Of a stretch of 64,000 nucleotides of DNA, positions 56,270-64,000 are shown piece after piece. The DNA lies in NCBI GenBank assembly GCA_002307725.1, contig DBUB01000012.1, positions 1 to 64,000 of the forward strand, given 5' to 3'. The notes under the pieces are model-generated. The model saw only the letters and a list, made by a program, of their open reading frames with translations. It ran no database searches and was not told the origin of the DNA. The first letter of the stretch is position 1. Each line of letters starts with the position of its first letter. The position numbers and the translations under genes were made by a program. The stretch comes from Alphaproteobacteria bacterium UBA1301 (lineage in GTDB: Bacteria > Pseudomonadota > Alphaproteobacteria > Micropepsales > Micropepsaceae).

Positions 56270-58210
56270 TCACGCGTTGCGCTTGGCCCTTTCGATCAAA
56301 TCGCCCACCACCGATGGATCGGCCAGCGTCGATGTGTCCCCCAGGTTGGTGGTGTCGCCCTCGGCGATCTTGCGAAGGATTCTCCGCATGATCTTGCCTG
56401 ACCGCGTTTTGGGCAGCGATGGCGTGAAAAGGATCACGTCCGGCCGCGCGATCGGCGACAGGTGTTGGGCGACGAAGGTCTTCAACTCGTCAGCCAGAGC
56501 CGTGGTCGAGACCTGACCGGCCTTCAAGGTGACATAGGCATAGACGGCTTGGCCCTTGAGTTCGTGCGGATAGGCCACCACCGCGGCCTCGGCGACCTTG
56601 TTGTTCTCGACCAAAGCGGATTCGATTTCAGCGGTCCCCAGACGATGGCCCGAGACGTTGATGACGTCGTCGACGCGTCCAGTGATCCAGTAATAGCCGT
56701 CTTCGTCGCGACGGCAGCCGTCACCGGTGAAGTACCTGCCGGGATAGGTACGGAAATAGGTGTTGATGAAGCGCTGATGGTCGCCATAGACGGTGCGCAT
56801 CTGTCCCGGCCAGGACGTGAGCAGCACCAGATTGCCGGAGGCCGCCCCTTGCAGCGCCGTGCCATCGGCATCGACGAGTTCGGGGCGGATGCCGAATAGC
56901 GGCTTGGTTGCCGAGCCGGGCTTGAGGTCCGTTGCGCCGGGCAAAGGCGAAATCAAAATGCCGCCAGTCTCGGTCTGCCACCAGGTGTCGACCACCGGGC
57001 AACGTTCGTCGCCGACGACGCGCCAGTACCACAGCCACGCCTCCGGATTGATTGGCTCGCCGACGGAGCCGAGCAGGCGCAACGAGGCGCGCGAAGTTTT
57101 TTTCACCGGCTCTTCGCCGTCACGCATCAAAGCGCGGATCGCGGTCGGCGCGGTGTAGAAGATGTTGACCTTGTATTTGTCGATGACCTCCCAGAAGCGC
57201 GACACACTGGGGTAATTCGGCACGCCTTCGAACATCAGCGTGGTGGCAGCATTGGCCAACGGTCCATAAACGATGTAGCTGTGGCCGGTCACCCAGCCGA
57301 CATCGGCGGTGCACCAATAAACCTCGCCGGGGTGGTAATCGAACACGATTTCATGGGTGTAGGCGGCATAGACGAGATAGCCGCCGGTGGTATGCAAGAC
57401 GCCTTTCGGCTTTCCCGTCGAGCCCGAGGTGTAGAGGATGAACAGCGGATCTTCGGCGCTCATCTCCACCGGCTGGCAAACCGGCGGCACCTTGGTGGCG
57501 ACCTCAAAGTAATCGATATCGCGGCCCGGCGTCATCGGCACCTTGGCGCCGGTGCGTTTCACGACGATCACATGCCGCACGTCGGGGCACTGGGTGAGCG
57601 CAAGGTCGGTGTTGAGTTTCAAGGGCACCGTCTTGCCGCCGCGCAAGCCCTGATCGGCGGTGATGACGAGCGTGGAGCCGCAATCCTGAATGCGATTGGC
57701 GAGGCTATCGGGCGAGAAGCCGGCAAACACCACTGAATGCACCGCGCCGATGCGGGCGCAAGCGAGTATGGCGAACGCCGCTTCCGGGATCATCGGCAAA
57801 TAGATGGTGACGCGGTCACCTTTGCGCACCCCGTGCATGATCAGCACATTGGCGAAGCGGCAGACTTCGTCGTGCAGGTTTTGATAGGTGATGTTGCGCA
57901 TCTCATTGGGATTGTCGCCTTCCCAGAAGATGGCGGTGTGGCCCGCGTGCTTCGGCAGGTGGCGGTCGATGCAATTGACCGAGGCGTTGAGGGTGCCGTC
58001 CTCGTACCAGCGGATGTGCAAATCGTCCGGGTCCCAGGAAACGTCCTTGACCTTGGTAAAGGGCTTGATCCAGTCGATGCGCTTGGCGACGCCGCGCCAG
58101 AACCCTTCCGGGTCGGCGATCGAATGGGCATACATCTCGTCATAGTCGGCGCGATCGATGAAGGCGCGTTCAGCCCAGGCCGGCGTGACTGGCAGTAGCG
58201 TGTCCTGCAT
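56270..58210 (-). CDS. acs: Acetyl-CoA synthetase
   Basis: Acs activates acetate to acetyl-CoA through acetyl-AMP. The 646-residue protein has the P-loop-like YTSGSTGKPKGVLHT, the YWCTADVGWVTGHSYIVYGPL block, DTWWQTETGG, and YFTGDGCRRDEDGYYWITGRVDDVINVSGHRLGT. The acetylatable regulatory lysine lies in PKTRSGKIMRRI near residue 610. It is monocistronic. The TonB-receptor gene downstream is on the same strand but about 110 nt away. Confidence 0.97.
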   Translation of the reverse strand: MQDTLLPVTPAWAERAFIDRADYDEMYAHSIADPEGFWRGVAKRIDWIKPFTKVKDVSWDPDDLHIRWYEDGTLNASVNCIDRHLPKHAGHTAIFWEGDNPNEMRNITYQNLHDEVCRFANVLIMHGVRKGDRVTIYLPMIPEAAFAILACARIGAVHSVVFAGFSPDSLANRIQDCGSTLVITADQGLRGGKTVPLKLNTDLALTQCPDVRHVIVVKRTGAKVPMTPGRDIDYFEVATKVPPVCQPVEMSAEDPLFILYTSGSTGKPKGVLHTTGGYLVYAAYTHEIVFDYHPGEVYWCTADVGWVTGHSYIVYGPLANAATTLMFEGVPNYPSVSRFWEVIDKYKVNIFYTAPTAIRALMRDGEEPVKKTSRASLRLLGSVGEPINPEAWLWYWRVVGDERCPVVDTWWQTETGGILISPLPGATDLKPGSATKPLFGIRPELVDADGTALQGAASGNLVLLTSWPGQMRTVYGDHQRFINTYFRTYPGRYFTGDGCRRDEDGYYWITGRVDDVINVSGHRLGTAEIESALVENNKVAEAAVVAYPHELKGQAVYAYVTLKAGQVSTTALADELKTFVAQHLSPIARPDVILFTPSLPKTRSGKIMRRILRKIAEGDTTNLGDTSTLADPSVVGDLIERAKRNA

Positions 58211-58361
58211 AATGTGCGTTTCCCGTAGTTTATTCGAGTTGTAATAATTATATTGTGACGCTTCGGGCGGGATGCTTCAAGATCGTTATAGGTGCGGTGT
58301 TCTCGATTTGACGCAGTTTCGGGCCTAGAACGTTGAAAGGTCGAATCGGAGGGATATTTCC

Positions 58362-59246
58362 GTGCATGAGAACGTGATCATCGTTCCCATCTATTCTGGG
58401 CATATGGAGAGGATGATCGAGTTCCTGGGGAATGTCGCCGGGCGACTCGCCGGGACAACTCTTGTTTTTTGCGCCTCGAATGCTTGGGAGGCGAAAATGT
58501 TCCGCGGTCTGTCATCGCTGTTCGGCGATTCCATTGTTGTCCTTGATGCCGAAGCGCTGGCAAGCACGCTCTCCCCAGATGCGGTCCACCGTCTGCTTCA
58601 CGACATCGACCACTGCACCATTCCGCTGAAGAAGTATTTGGCGTTGCGGCACTGCTTCGAAAACGGCGCGAAGAGTGCTGCTGTCCTGGATTCCGACACC
58701 GTGTTTCTGCCGCGGTTCGATGCGACGAAGTTCTTCGCGGTGCTGGACCACAATTACTATCTCGGGCTTGCCCTCGGCGGGCGGGTGGATGGTCAAATGG
58801 GTCCGGCTATTGTGAAGGCCTGCCATGCGTTTCTTTGGCCGGGCCAGCCGCAACAGCCCGCAATCGACGCCAATTGGTATGGCTGGTTCTTCGATGTGCC
58901 CTACTATAAGGCCGTGGATTTTATGGGCATGCTGTCCTATTTGACGAAGGTCTATTCCGACGGCTGGTGGAATCATTACGGCTGGTTTGCCTTCGACCAC
59001 ATGGTCTACACCTATTACCGCGTCGGCGTTGGGGAAGCTGATCTCGCCATTTATTCAGACGTTTGCGAGGTGATACCGGAGTTTCTGATGCCACCCCAAT
59101 TGCGCGCGGTCTGGTCGAAATACGATCAGTATCCAGCATGGATTTCATACCCGATGGTGGCTCAGGACCCGGCACTTGTGGCTGATAACCCGAATGCGAT
59201 GCTGATTTGTCATACCGATCGCTGCAAATTCGCCAGCGGAGCGTAA
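58362..59246 (+). CDS. Putative GT-A-type glycosyltransferase of unknown specificity
   Basis: The 294-residue product lacks a signal peptide. It has an N-terminal Rossmann-like start (NVIIVPIYSGHMER) and a central AAVLDSDTVFLPRF segment; the D-S-D triad fits the metal-binding DxD of GT-A glycosyltransferases. Many aromatic residues follow (WWNHYGWFAFDHMVYTYYR). The GTG start (58362) has GGAGGG 8 nt upstream. I do not recognise a precise family, so the assignment rests on DxD and fold pattern. It is followed closely by a creatininase-family gene. Confidence 0.55.
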   Translation: MHENVIIVPIYSGHMERMIEFLGNVAGRLAGTTLVFCASNAWEAKMFRGLSSLFGDSIVVLDAEALASTLSPDAVHRLLHDIDHCTIPLKKYLALRHCFENGAKSAAVLDSDTVFLPRFDATKFFAVLDHNYYLGLALGGRVDGQMGPAIVKACHAFLWPGQPQQPAIDANWYGWFFDVPYYKAVDFMGMLSYLTKVYSDGWWNHYGWFAFDHMVYTYYRVGVGEADLAIYSDVCEVIPEFLMPPQLRAVWSKYDQYPAWISYPMVAQDPALVADNPNAMLICHTDRCKFASGA

Positions 59247-59281
59247 ACGCGTTAGCTTCGGAGGTCCTACGGATTAGCTTT

Positions 59282-60016
59282 ATGCAGCTTCATTTGTCGT
59301 CCTGGCCGGAAGTAGAGGCCTACCTCACCCGATCGAAAGCCATCCTGATCCCGATCGGCTCGACTGAGCAGCACGGGCCCACCGGCCTGCTCGGTACCGA
59401 CGCGCTGTGTGCCGAATTTCTGGCGCGCCGGGCGGGCGACGAGGCCGGATTTCTGGTCGGCCCGATCTTCAATGTCGGCCAAGCCCAGCATCACATGGGC
59501 TTTCCCGGCACCTTGACCTTGCGCCCCTCGACTATGATCGCGGCGATGACCGATTGGGCCAACTCGCTGCGCCGGCACGGCTTCGAACGGATTTATTGGC
59601 TGAACGGCCACGGCGGCAACAACGGCACGATTCAAGCGGCCATCACCGCGATCTATCACGACACCACCTTCGCCGAGGCCAAAGCCTTGCGCTGTCTGAG
59701 CCGCAACTGGTGGGAGCTGGCGGGCGTTGCCGAGCTGATCCGCGAGCTGTTTCCGGTCGGCGAGGGCAGTCACGCGACGCCGTCGGAAATCTCCATTACC
59801 AGCTACGCTTTCCCGGAGGCGATCAAGCGTACCGATCTGATACCGAAGATTGCGCCGGTCGGGCCCGTGTTCGACGCCAAAGACTTCCGCGGCCGCTTCC
59901 CCGATGGCCGCATCGGCTCCGACCCGACCCAAGCCAACGCGAGCGCCGGCGAGAAGCTGGTCAAGACGGCCGTCAAAGCCCTGATCGCTGAGTTTGGCGC
60001 ATTCGCGAAGGCTTAA
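59282..60016 (+). CDS. Creatininase-family amidohydrolase
   Basis: The 244-residue protein carries the family's metal-binding motifs: IGSTEQHGP (28-36), GTDA, and LNGHGGNNGT, with a late Glu in EGSHATPSEIS. Creatininases and relatives (e.g. MftE, FAPy deformylase) hydrolyse cyclic or linear amides using two divalent metals. Which substrate applies here is open. ATG 59282 is the start; the frame's earlier start at 59207 overlaps the preceding gene. It lies 35 nt after the putative glycosyltransferase gene, so the two may be co-transcribed. Confidence 0.85.
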   Translation: MQLHLSSWPEVEAYLTRSKAILIPIGSTEQHGPTGLLGTDALCAEFLARRAGDEAGFLVGPIFNVGQAQHHMGFPGTLTLRPSTMIAAMTDWANSLRRHGFERIYWLNGHGGNNGTIQAAITAIYHDTTFAEAKALRCLSRNWWELAGVAELIRELFPVGEGSHATPSEISITSYAFPEAIKRTDLIPKIAPVGPVFDAKDFRGRFPDGRIGSDPTQANASAGEKLVKTAVKALIAEFGAFAKA

Positions 60017-60762
60017 GCCGTCTTCGCGATTCCCGCCGCGCGCATCGCCAGTGTCGCGTAGATGCACAGGAATACCGCCGGCACTGCCAGCCAATGGCCG
60101 TAGCAATAGGTCTCGCGCAGGACTTCGGCGCCGATCACAAGCGCGACCGCGGTGCCGAGGGTGTAGAACCAGTCATGCCCCGGCATGTCCCGCCGCCAGA
60201 TCCACAGCGGCGCCGGCAGCTCCGACTTGCGCAGGATGAAGAACGACACTACCGCCAGCACCACCGATCCGGCCGCGGCGAAACAGGCCATCACCACGAT
60301 CATCGTGATCTGGCTGTTGGACCAGGGCGGAAACTCGAACCGGTTGAAGCCTTCCACCAGCGCCAGCACGGCACTCAGCCAATAGACGAACCAGCCGATG
60401 ATCCCGAGGGCATAGATCAGCCACGGCCGTTTTGGCGTCTTCAGCGCCGCGACATCGCCCATGGTGTCGACCCGTAGCAGCAACAGCGCGGCCACCAGAC
60501 TCAGCGCAAACGTGATCAGCGCCGCCCCGGCGTCGTGATAGGGCCATTTGTCGGTGCGCAGCCGGTTGATGGCGTGGACCCAGCGCCGGTTATAGGCGTC
60601 CACCGCCGGGCCGCTTTCTTCCATCGGCGGGTCCCAGGTCTGCACCTGTTGGAACTTGGCGTCGTCGGTCCACTCCGGCATTTGGGCGCTTTGTGAGAGC
60701 AGCGAGGCGCCCGCCGCGATCAGGGCCAGGGCGAACAGGAACAAGACATTGCGCAGCGACAT
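60013..60762 (-). CDS. Multi-pass membrane protein of unknown function
   Basis: The 249-residue product has an N-terminal TM helix (4-22), a polar loop (about 25-78) and five or six further helices (ALITFALSLVAALLLL, LIYALGIIGWFVYWLSAVLALV, ITMIVVMACFAAAGSVVLAVVSFFIL, FYTLGTAVALVIGAEVL, LAVPAVFLCIYATLAM). ATG 60762 lacks a clear ribosome site; ATG 60858 is an alternative giving 32 more residues. The frame is open through thiC on the other strand, but that part is a shadow. No family recognised. It is convergent with the creatininase gene. Confidence 0.7.
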   Translation of the reverse strand: MSLRNVLFLFALALIAAGASLLSQSAQMPEWTDDAKFQQVQTWDPPMEESGPAVDAYNRRWVHAINRLRTDKWPYHDAGAALITFALSLVAALLLLRVDTMGDVAALKTPKRPWLIYALGIIGWFVYWLSAVLALVEGFNRFEFPPWSNSQITMIVVMACFAAAGSVVLAVVSFFILRKSELPAPLWIWRRDMPGHDWFYTLGTAVALVIGAEVLRETYCYGHWLAVPAVFLCIYATLAMRAAGIAKTA

Positions 60763-60949
60763 GGGAGGGCTCGCGGGGGACTCAAGGAATACGTGTGTCT
60801 TAGCGCTCTTTCCGTTTGGGAAATAGAACGCAAAAGACACAGTTGAGCGGCTTGCCATGTGTTCTTGTCCGGTGGCGCGGGTTCGATGTTTCGGCCGCCC
60901 GCCGCTGGCGCCTTGACTTAAGCTCCCGACCCGGATGAATTGTCGAAAC

Positions 60950-61048
60950 ATCCCAGGGGCGTCCGGTGTCGCGCAAGCGAAGCGGGACTGAGATCGCACT
61001 TCCGCGTGTCCCTTAGAACCTGATCCGGTCCATACCGGCGTAGGGAGA
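60950..61048 (+). promoter_or_regulatory. TPP (thiamine pyrophosphate) riboswitch of thiC
   Basis: The conserved THI-box is complete: ggggcgtcc at about 60956, actgagatcgcac at 60987-60999, cccttagaacctgatc at 61010-61025, then ataccggcgtagggag at 61032-61047. The 3' strand of the last helix (tagggaga) is also the thiC Shine-Dalgarno, so TPP binding should hide the ribosome site. A TTGACT at 60913-60918 may be the -35 element. Confidence 0.95.
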
Positions 61049-61053
61049 GGCAA

Positions 61054-62868
61054 ATGAACCAGCCCATCCGCAATCCGCACGTTACCGTCACCCGTGGGCC
61101 GCTTCCCGGTTCGCACAAACTGGTGCTGAACGGTGTGCCGTTCCGCGAAGTGCCGCTGTCGGGCGGTGAGCCGCCGGTGCGTCTCTACGATACTTCGGGG
61201 CCGTACACCGATCCGACCGCCACCATCGACATCAACAAAGGCGTCGCGCCCTTGCGCCGCGAATGGATTTTGGCCCGCGGCGACGTGGAGGAATATGTCG
61301 AGCGCGACCGCAAGCCGGAAGACGATGGCCTGAAAGACGGCGAGCTGCTCGCGGTGCCGCAATTCGACCGCGCCGGTCTGAAGCCGCTCCGTGCCAAGGC
61401 GGGCAAGAACGTCACCCAGCTTCACTATGCCCGCCAAGGCATCATCACCGAAGAGATGAAATTCATCGCCGCGCGCGAGAATCTTGGCGTGTCGGCGCTG
61501 GCCGATGGCCATTCCTTTGGCGCCAACATCCCGCGTTTCATCACACCCGAATTCGTCCGCAACGAGATCGCCCGCGGCCGCGCCATCATCCCCAACAACA
61601 TCAATCACCCCGAAACCGAGCCGATGATCATCGGGCGGAACTTCCTTACCAAGATTAATGCCAATATCGGCAATTCCATCGTCACCTCGGGCGTCGCCGA
61701 AGAGGTGGAAAAGATGGTGTGGTCGATCCGCTGGGGCGCCGACACCGTGATGGACCTTTCCACCGGCCGTCATATCCACACCATCCGCGAATGGATCATC
61801 CGCAACAGCCCGGTGCCGATCGGCACGGTGCCGATTTATCAAGCGCTGGAAAAGTGCGGCGGCATCGCCGAGGAGCTGACCTGGGAGCTATATCGCGACA
61901 CGCTGATCGAACAATGCGAGCAGGGCGTCGATTATTTCACGGTCCATGCCGGTTTGCGCTTGGCGCATATTCCGCTCACTGCCGATCGGGTCACCGGCAT
62001 TGTTTCGCGTGGCGGTTCGATTTTGGCCAAGTGGTGCCTAGCGCATCACCAGGAGAATTTCCTTTACACGCATTTCGAAGAGATTTGCGAACTCCTCAAG
62101 CAATACGACGTCGGCTTCTCGCTCGGTGACGGTTTGCGTCCCGGGTCCACCGCCGATGCCAATGACGCGGCGCAATTTGCCGAACTCGACACCCTGGGCG
62201 AACTCAACAAAATCGCTCAGGCGCACGACGTCCAGGTGATGATCGAAGGCCCCGGTCATGTGCCGATGCACAAGATCAAGGAAAACATGGACCGCCAACT
62301 CGCGGCTTGCGACGAGGCGCCGTTCTATACCTTAGGGCCACTGACCACCGATGTCGCGCCGGGCTACGACCACATCACCAGCGCCATCGGCGCGGCAATG
62401 ATCGGCTGGTTCGGCACGGCGATGCTTTGCTACGTCACGCCCAAGGAGCATCTGGGATTGCCGGATCGCGATGACGTCAAAGCGGGCGTGATCGCCTATC
62501 GGATCGCCGCCCATGCCGCCGACCTCGCCAAAGGCCATCCCGCCGCGCGCCTCTGGGACGATGCCATGAGCAAAGCGCGCTTCGAGTTCCGCTGGCGCGA
62601 TCAGTTTGCGCTGGCGCTCGATCCCGAAACCGCGGCAGCCTTCCACGACGAAACCCTGCCGGCCGAAGGCTCCAAGATCGCCCATTTCTGCTCGATGTGC
62701 GGCCCGAAATTCTGCTCGATGAAAATCAGCCAAGAAGTGCGCGACGCCGCTCGCGGCACCAACGACACGCTTTCCACTGCCGAAATCCGCGCCGCGATGG
62801 AAAAAAAGTCCGAAGAATTCAAAGCCCACGGTAGCGAGATTTATTGGACGAAACCGGCGGCGGAGTAG
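61054..62868 (+). CDS. thiC: Phosphomethylpyrimidine synthase
   Basis: ThiC is a radical-SAM enzyme that rearranges aminoimidazole ribotide into HMP phosphate, the pyrimidine half of thiamine. The 604-residue protein ends with the 4Fe-4S motif CSMCGPKFCSMKIS (CX2CX4C) and has YARQGIITEEMKFIAARE, the SIRWGADTVMDLSTG block and EGPGHVPMHKIKENM. It is controlled by the TPP riboswitch just upstream. The thiazole side (thiSG) is 43 kb away in this window. Confidence 0.97.
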   Translation: MNQPIRNPHVTVTRGPLPGSHKLVLNGVPFREVPLSGGEPPVRLYDTSGPYTDPTATIDINKGVAPLRREWILARGDVEEYVERDRKPEDDGLKDGELLAVPQFDRAGLKPLRAKAGKNVTQLHYARQGIITEEMKFIAARENLGVSALADGHSFGANIPRFITPEFVRNEIARGRAIIPNNINHPETEPMIIGRNFLTKINANIGNSIVTSGVAEEVEKMVWSIRWGADTVMDLSTGRHIHTIREWIIRNSPVPIGTVPIYQALEKCGGIAEELTWELYRDTLIEQCEQGVDYFTVHAGLRLAHIPLTADRVTGIVSRGGSILAKWCLAHHQENFLYTHFEEICELLKQYDVGFSLGDGLRPGSTADANDAAQFAELDTLGELNKIAQAHDVQVMIEGPGHVPMHKIKENMDRQLAACDEAPFYTLGPLTTDVAPGYDHITSAIGAAMIGWFGTAMLCYVTPKEHLGLPDRDDVKAGVIAYRIAAHAADLAKGHPAARLWDDAMSKARFEFRWRDQFALALDPETAAAFHDETLPAEGSKIAHFCSMCGPKFCSMKISQEVRDAARGTNDTLSTAEIRAAMEKKSEEFKAHGSEIYWTKPAAE

Positions 62869-62924
62869 GTTTCAACTGTTCTAGAAAAGGTGTACATGCT
62901 TTTCGATTTGGTTTGGGGGCACGT

Positions 62925-63629
62925 ATGGCTACGTTGGTTGCCGATTGTCCGCGCTGCGGCTCAAAGAGCATTACGTTCGATATAAAGGACGCACTAGTTT
63001 ACGGGTCAGAATATGACTGGCAAATGTTGCTGGAGATGCCGTGTATATGCCGAGCTTGCCATCGCTTCACGGTGTTTTTTACGAAACAAGAGCAATACGA
63101 GCACAGAGACTTATTCCGGGATCCGAAATTTCTATTGAAAGGCGATGTGAACGGGAACGACTACGTTAGAGTGGAAGGATTTGTTAGCACAAAGGACCGA
63201 GCTGCGGTTAGCCCTCCTGAACATCTTCCACCTGAGATAGCTGCGGCTTTTGCGGAGGGCTCTCGTTGTCTTTCAGTTAGTTGTCCCAATGCTGCGGGAG
63301 CTATGTTTCGCACATGCATAGATTTGGCAACACGAAGCAGACTTCCGGAAGGTGAAAGCGAAGGACTTACGTCTAAGGTGAGACGTGATTTGGGTCTGAG
63401 ATTGCCTTGGTTGTTTGCCCAAAACATTTTGCCGAAAGATTTGGAGGCACTTTCGAGGTGTATTAGAGAAGACGGAAATGACGGGGCTCACGCTGCCAGC
63501 CTCACTCAAGAAGACGCAGAAGACTTGATCGAATTCACGCAAGCGCTGCTTGAGCGGCTATACACTGAACCGGCTCGCCTGAAAATTGCTGAGGCTCGTC
63601 GCGATGCGCGGAGGCAACCAAAGGCATAG
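62925..63629 (+). CDS. DUF4145 domain-containing protein with zinc-ribbon N-terminus
   Basis: The 234-residue product has cysteine pairs (8, 11 and 40, 42, 45) likely to bind zinc. A DUF4145-type helical region follows (GSRCLSVSCPNAAGAMFRTCIDLATRSRL ... IREDGNDGAHAASLTQEDAEDLIEFT). DUF4145 domains often occur in restriction or other defence proteins, but this one is free-standing. The gene is clearly richer in A and T than its neighbours and uses codons they avoid, which suggests recent transfer. ATG 62925 with GGGGG upstream is preferred over 62844, which lies inside thiC. Confidence 0.8.
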   Translation: MATLVADCPRCGSKSITFDIKDALVYGSEYDWQMLLEMPCICRACHRFTVFFTKQEQYEHRDLFRDPKFLLKGDVNGNDYVRVEGFVSTKDRAAVSPPEHLPPEIAAAFAEGSRCLSVSCPNAAGAMFRTCIDLATRSRLPEGESEGLTSKVRRDLGLRLPWLFAQNILPKDLEALSRCIREDGNDGAHAASLTQEDAEDLIEFTQALLERLYTEPARLKIAEARRDARRQPKA

Positions 63630-63662
63630 GGCTTATTTTAGTCGTGAGCTTTTTCCGGATTA

Positions 63663-64000
63663 TCACGAGCGTGGGCCTATGGATTTTTTTGCGTGCGACT
63701 CTCTGGATAATGCCAGATACGCAATCGCGCCTGACCGGCTAAGCGATAACTCTTTCGCCGTCCGATCCAGCGCTTCCAGTGCCGCGCCGGGCAGGGAGAT
63801 GTTGACCCGCGCTGGTTCGTCGGACATTTCCACTGGGATCAGCAGGCGCACTTTTTCTTTCACGCCTTTTTCGGCTGGGATTGCATCCGGGCTGCGCGGT
63901 TCTGCGATTTCATCGCCATATTCGCGCGCCAGCGCCACATGCGCTTGGGCCGCTGAATAGGCGTTAGCGGCGGCGGCCTCCACACTTTTGCCGAAGCTGG
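63663..64000 (-). CDS. HicB-family antitoxin, N-terminus beyond the window
   Basis: The C-terminal 112 codons are present. A HicB-like tail shows EEALANAAEA-type SVEAAAANAYSAAQAH, KEKVRLLIPVEMSDEPARVNISLPGAALEALDRTAKELSLSRSGAIAYLA. The last part is the ribbon-helix-helix DNA-binding segment of HicB antitoxins. The frame continues past position 64000, so the start and any hicA toxin gene lie outside. HicB normally neutralises the HicA mRNA interferase and represses the pair. Confidence 0.75.
   Translation of the reverse strand, partial: SFGKSVEAAAANAYSAAQAHVALAREYGDEIAEPRSPDAIPAEKGVKEKVRLLIPVEMSDEPARVNISLPGAALEALDRTAKELSLSRSGAIAYLALSRESHAKKSIGPRS

Noticed and set aside
60763..61842. N-terminal extension of the minus-strand membrane protein through thiC
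   Set aside because: The extra 360 codons are antisense to thiC and its riboswitch; the membrane protein proper starts at or near 60762.

Overview
The window is a GC-rich chromosomal segment from an alphaproteobacterium. This is inferred from gene content: a ChvI/ChvG-HprK-EIIA(Man)-HPr cluster, an NDUFA12-like protein next to MlaD and a DUF2155 protein, the neighbourhood DUF2155/aat/accC/accB/aroQ/DsbA-like/M48-TPR, a B12-dependent class II ribonucleotide reductase, and a large TonB-dependent receptor. An oligotrophic soil or acidic-habitat lineage such as Micropepsales/Rhizomicrobium relatives would fit, but genus cannot be fixed from the sequence alone. There are no rRNA or tRNA genes, CRISPR arrays, transposases or phage genes that I can see.

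Layout. 1-4.7 kb: glycine riboswitch and the glycine cleavage operon gcvT-gcvH-gcvPA-gcvPB, with a palindromic repeat element between gcvH and gcvPA. 4.8-9.5 kb (minus): exported pentapeptide-repeat protein and nrdJ. 9.9-20.4 kb: NDUFA12-mlaD-DUF2155, then aat, a choloylglycine-hydrolase-family enzyme, a small membrane protein, accC-accB-aroQ, a fused thiS-thiG, a DsbA-like protein and an M48-TPR protease. 20.5-22.9 kb: a lipoprotein gamma-glutamyltransferase homologue and a GNAT protein. 23-26.6 kb (minus): chvI-chvG-hprK-EIIA-HPr, a signalling operon linking a two-component system to an incomplete PTS. 26.6-31.6 kb: methyltransferase and two tandem OPT transporters. 31.7-32.8 kb: a compact putative autoregulated unit (double AAGTACTT operator, micro-ORF, membrane protein, winged-helix regulator). 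32.9-39.6 kb: chemoreceptor, small TonB-C-like protein, greA, carB. 39.9-44.4 kb: Tat-exported GH95-type glycosidase and tryptophanase. 44.4-49.6 kb: a Gld-type ABC exporter operon (ATPase, permease, GldG, DUF4340) and a divergent small membrane protein. 50-53.5 kb: Bax-inhibitor family protein, murJ, thpR, minimal zinc peptidase. 53.6-58.2 kb: TonB receptor and acs. 58.3-62.9 kb: putative glycosyltransferase, creatininase-family amidohydrolase, membrane protein, TPP riboswitch and thiC. 62.9-64 kb: a lower-GC DUF4145 gene and a HicB-like antitoxin cut by the window end.

Most genes are housekeeping: one-carbon metabolism, dNTP synthesis, fatty acid initiation, thiamine, carbamoyl phosphate, cell wall lipid II flipping. 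They are organised in tight operons with 1-4 nt overlaps. The accessory interest lies in the dispersed palindromic repeats. One family recurs as three inverted pairs near 5.4-5.7, 12.2-12.3 and 44.3-44.4 kb; a second recurs at 1.72-1.85 and 18.2 kb. They mark places where the otherwise familiar gene order is interrupted. Other points of interest are the 31.7-32.8 kb operator/regulator unit, a GGT homologue lacking the expected nucleophile, the ThiS-ThiG fusion, a His-rich tract in NrdJ, and the DUF4145/HicB edge.
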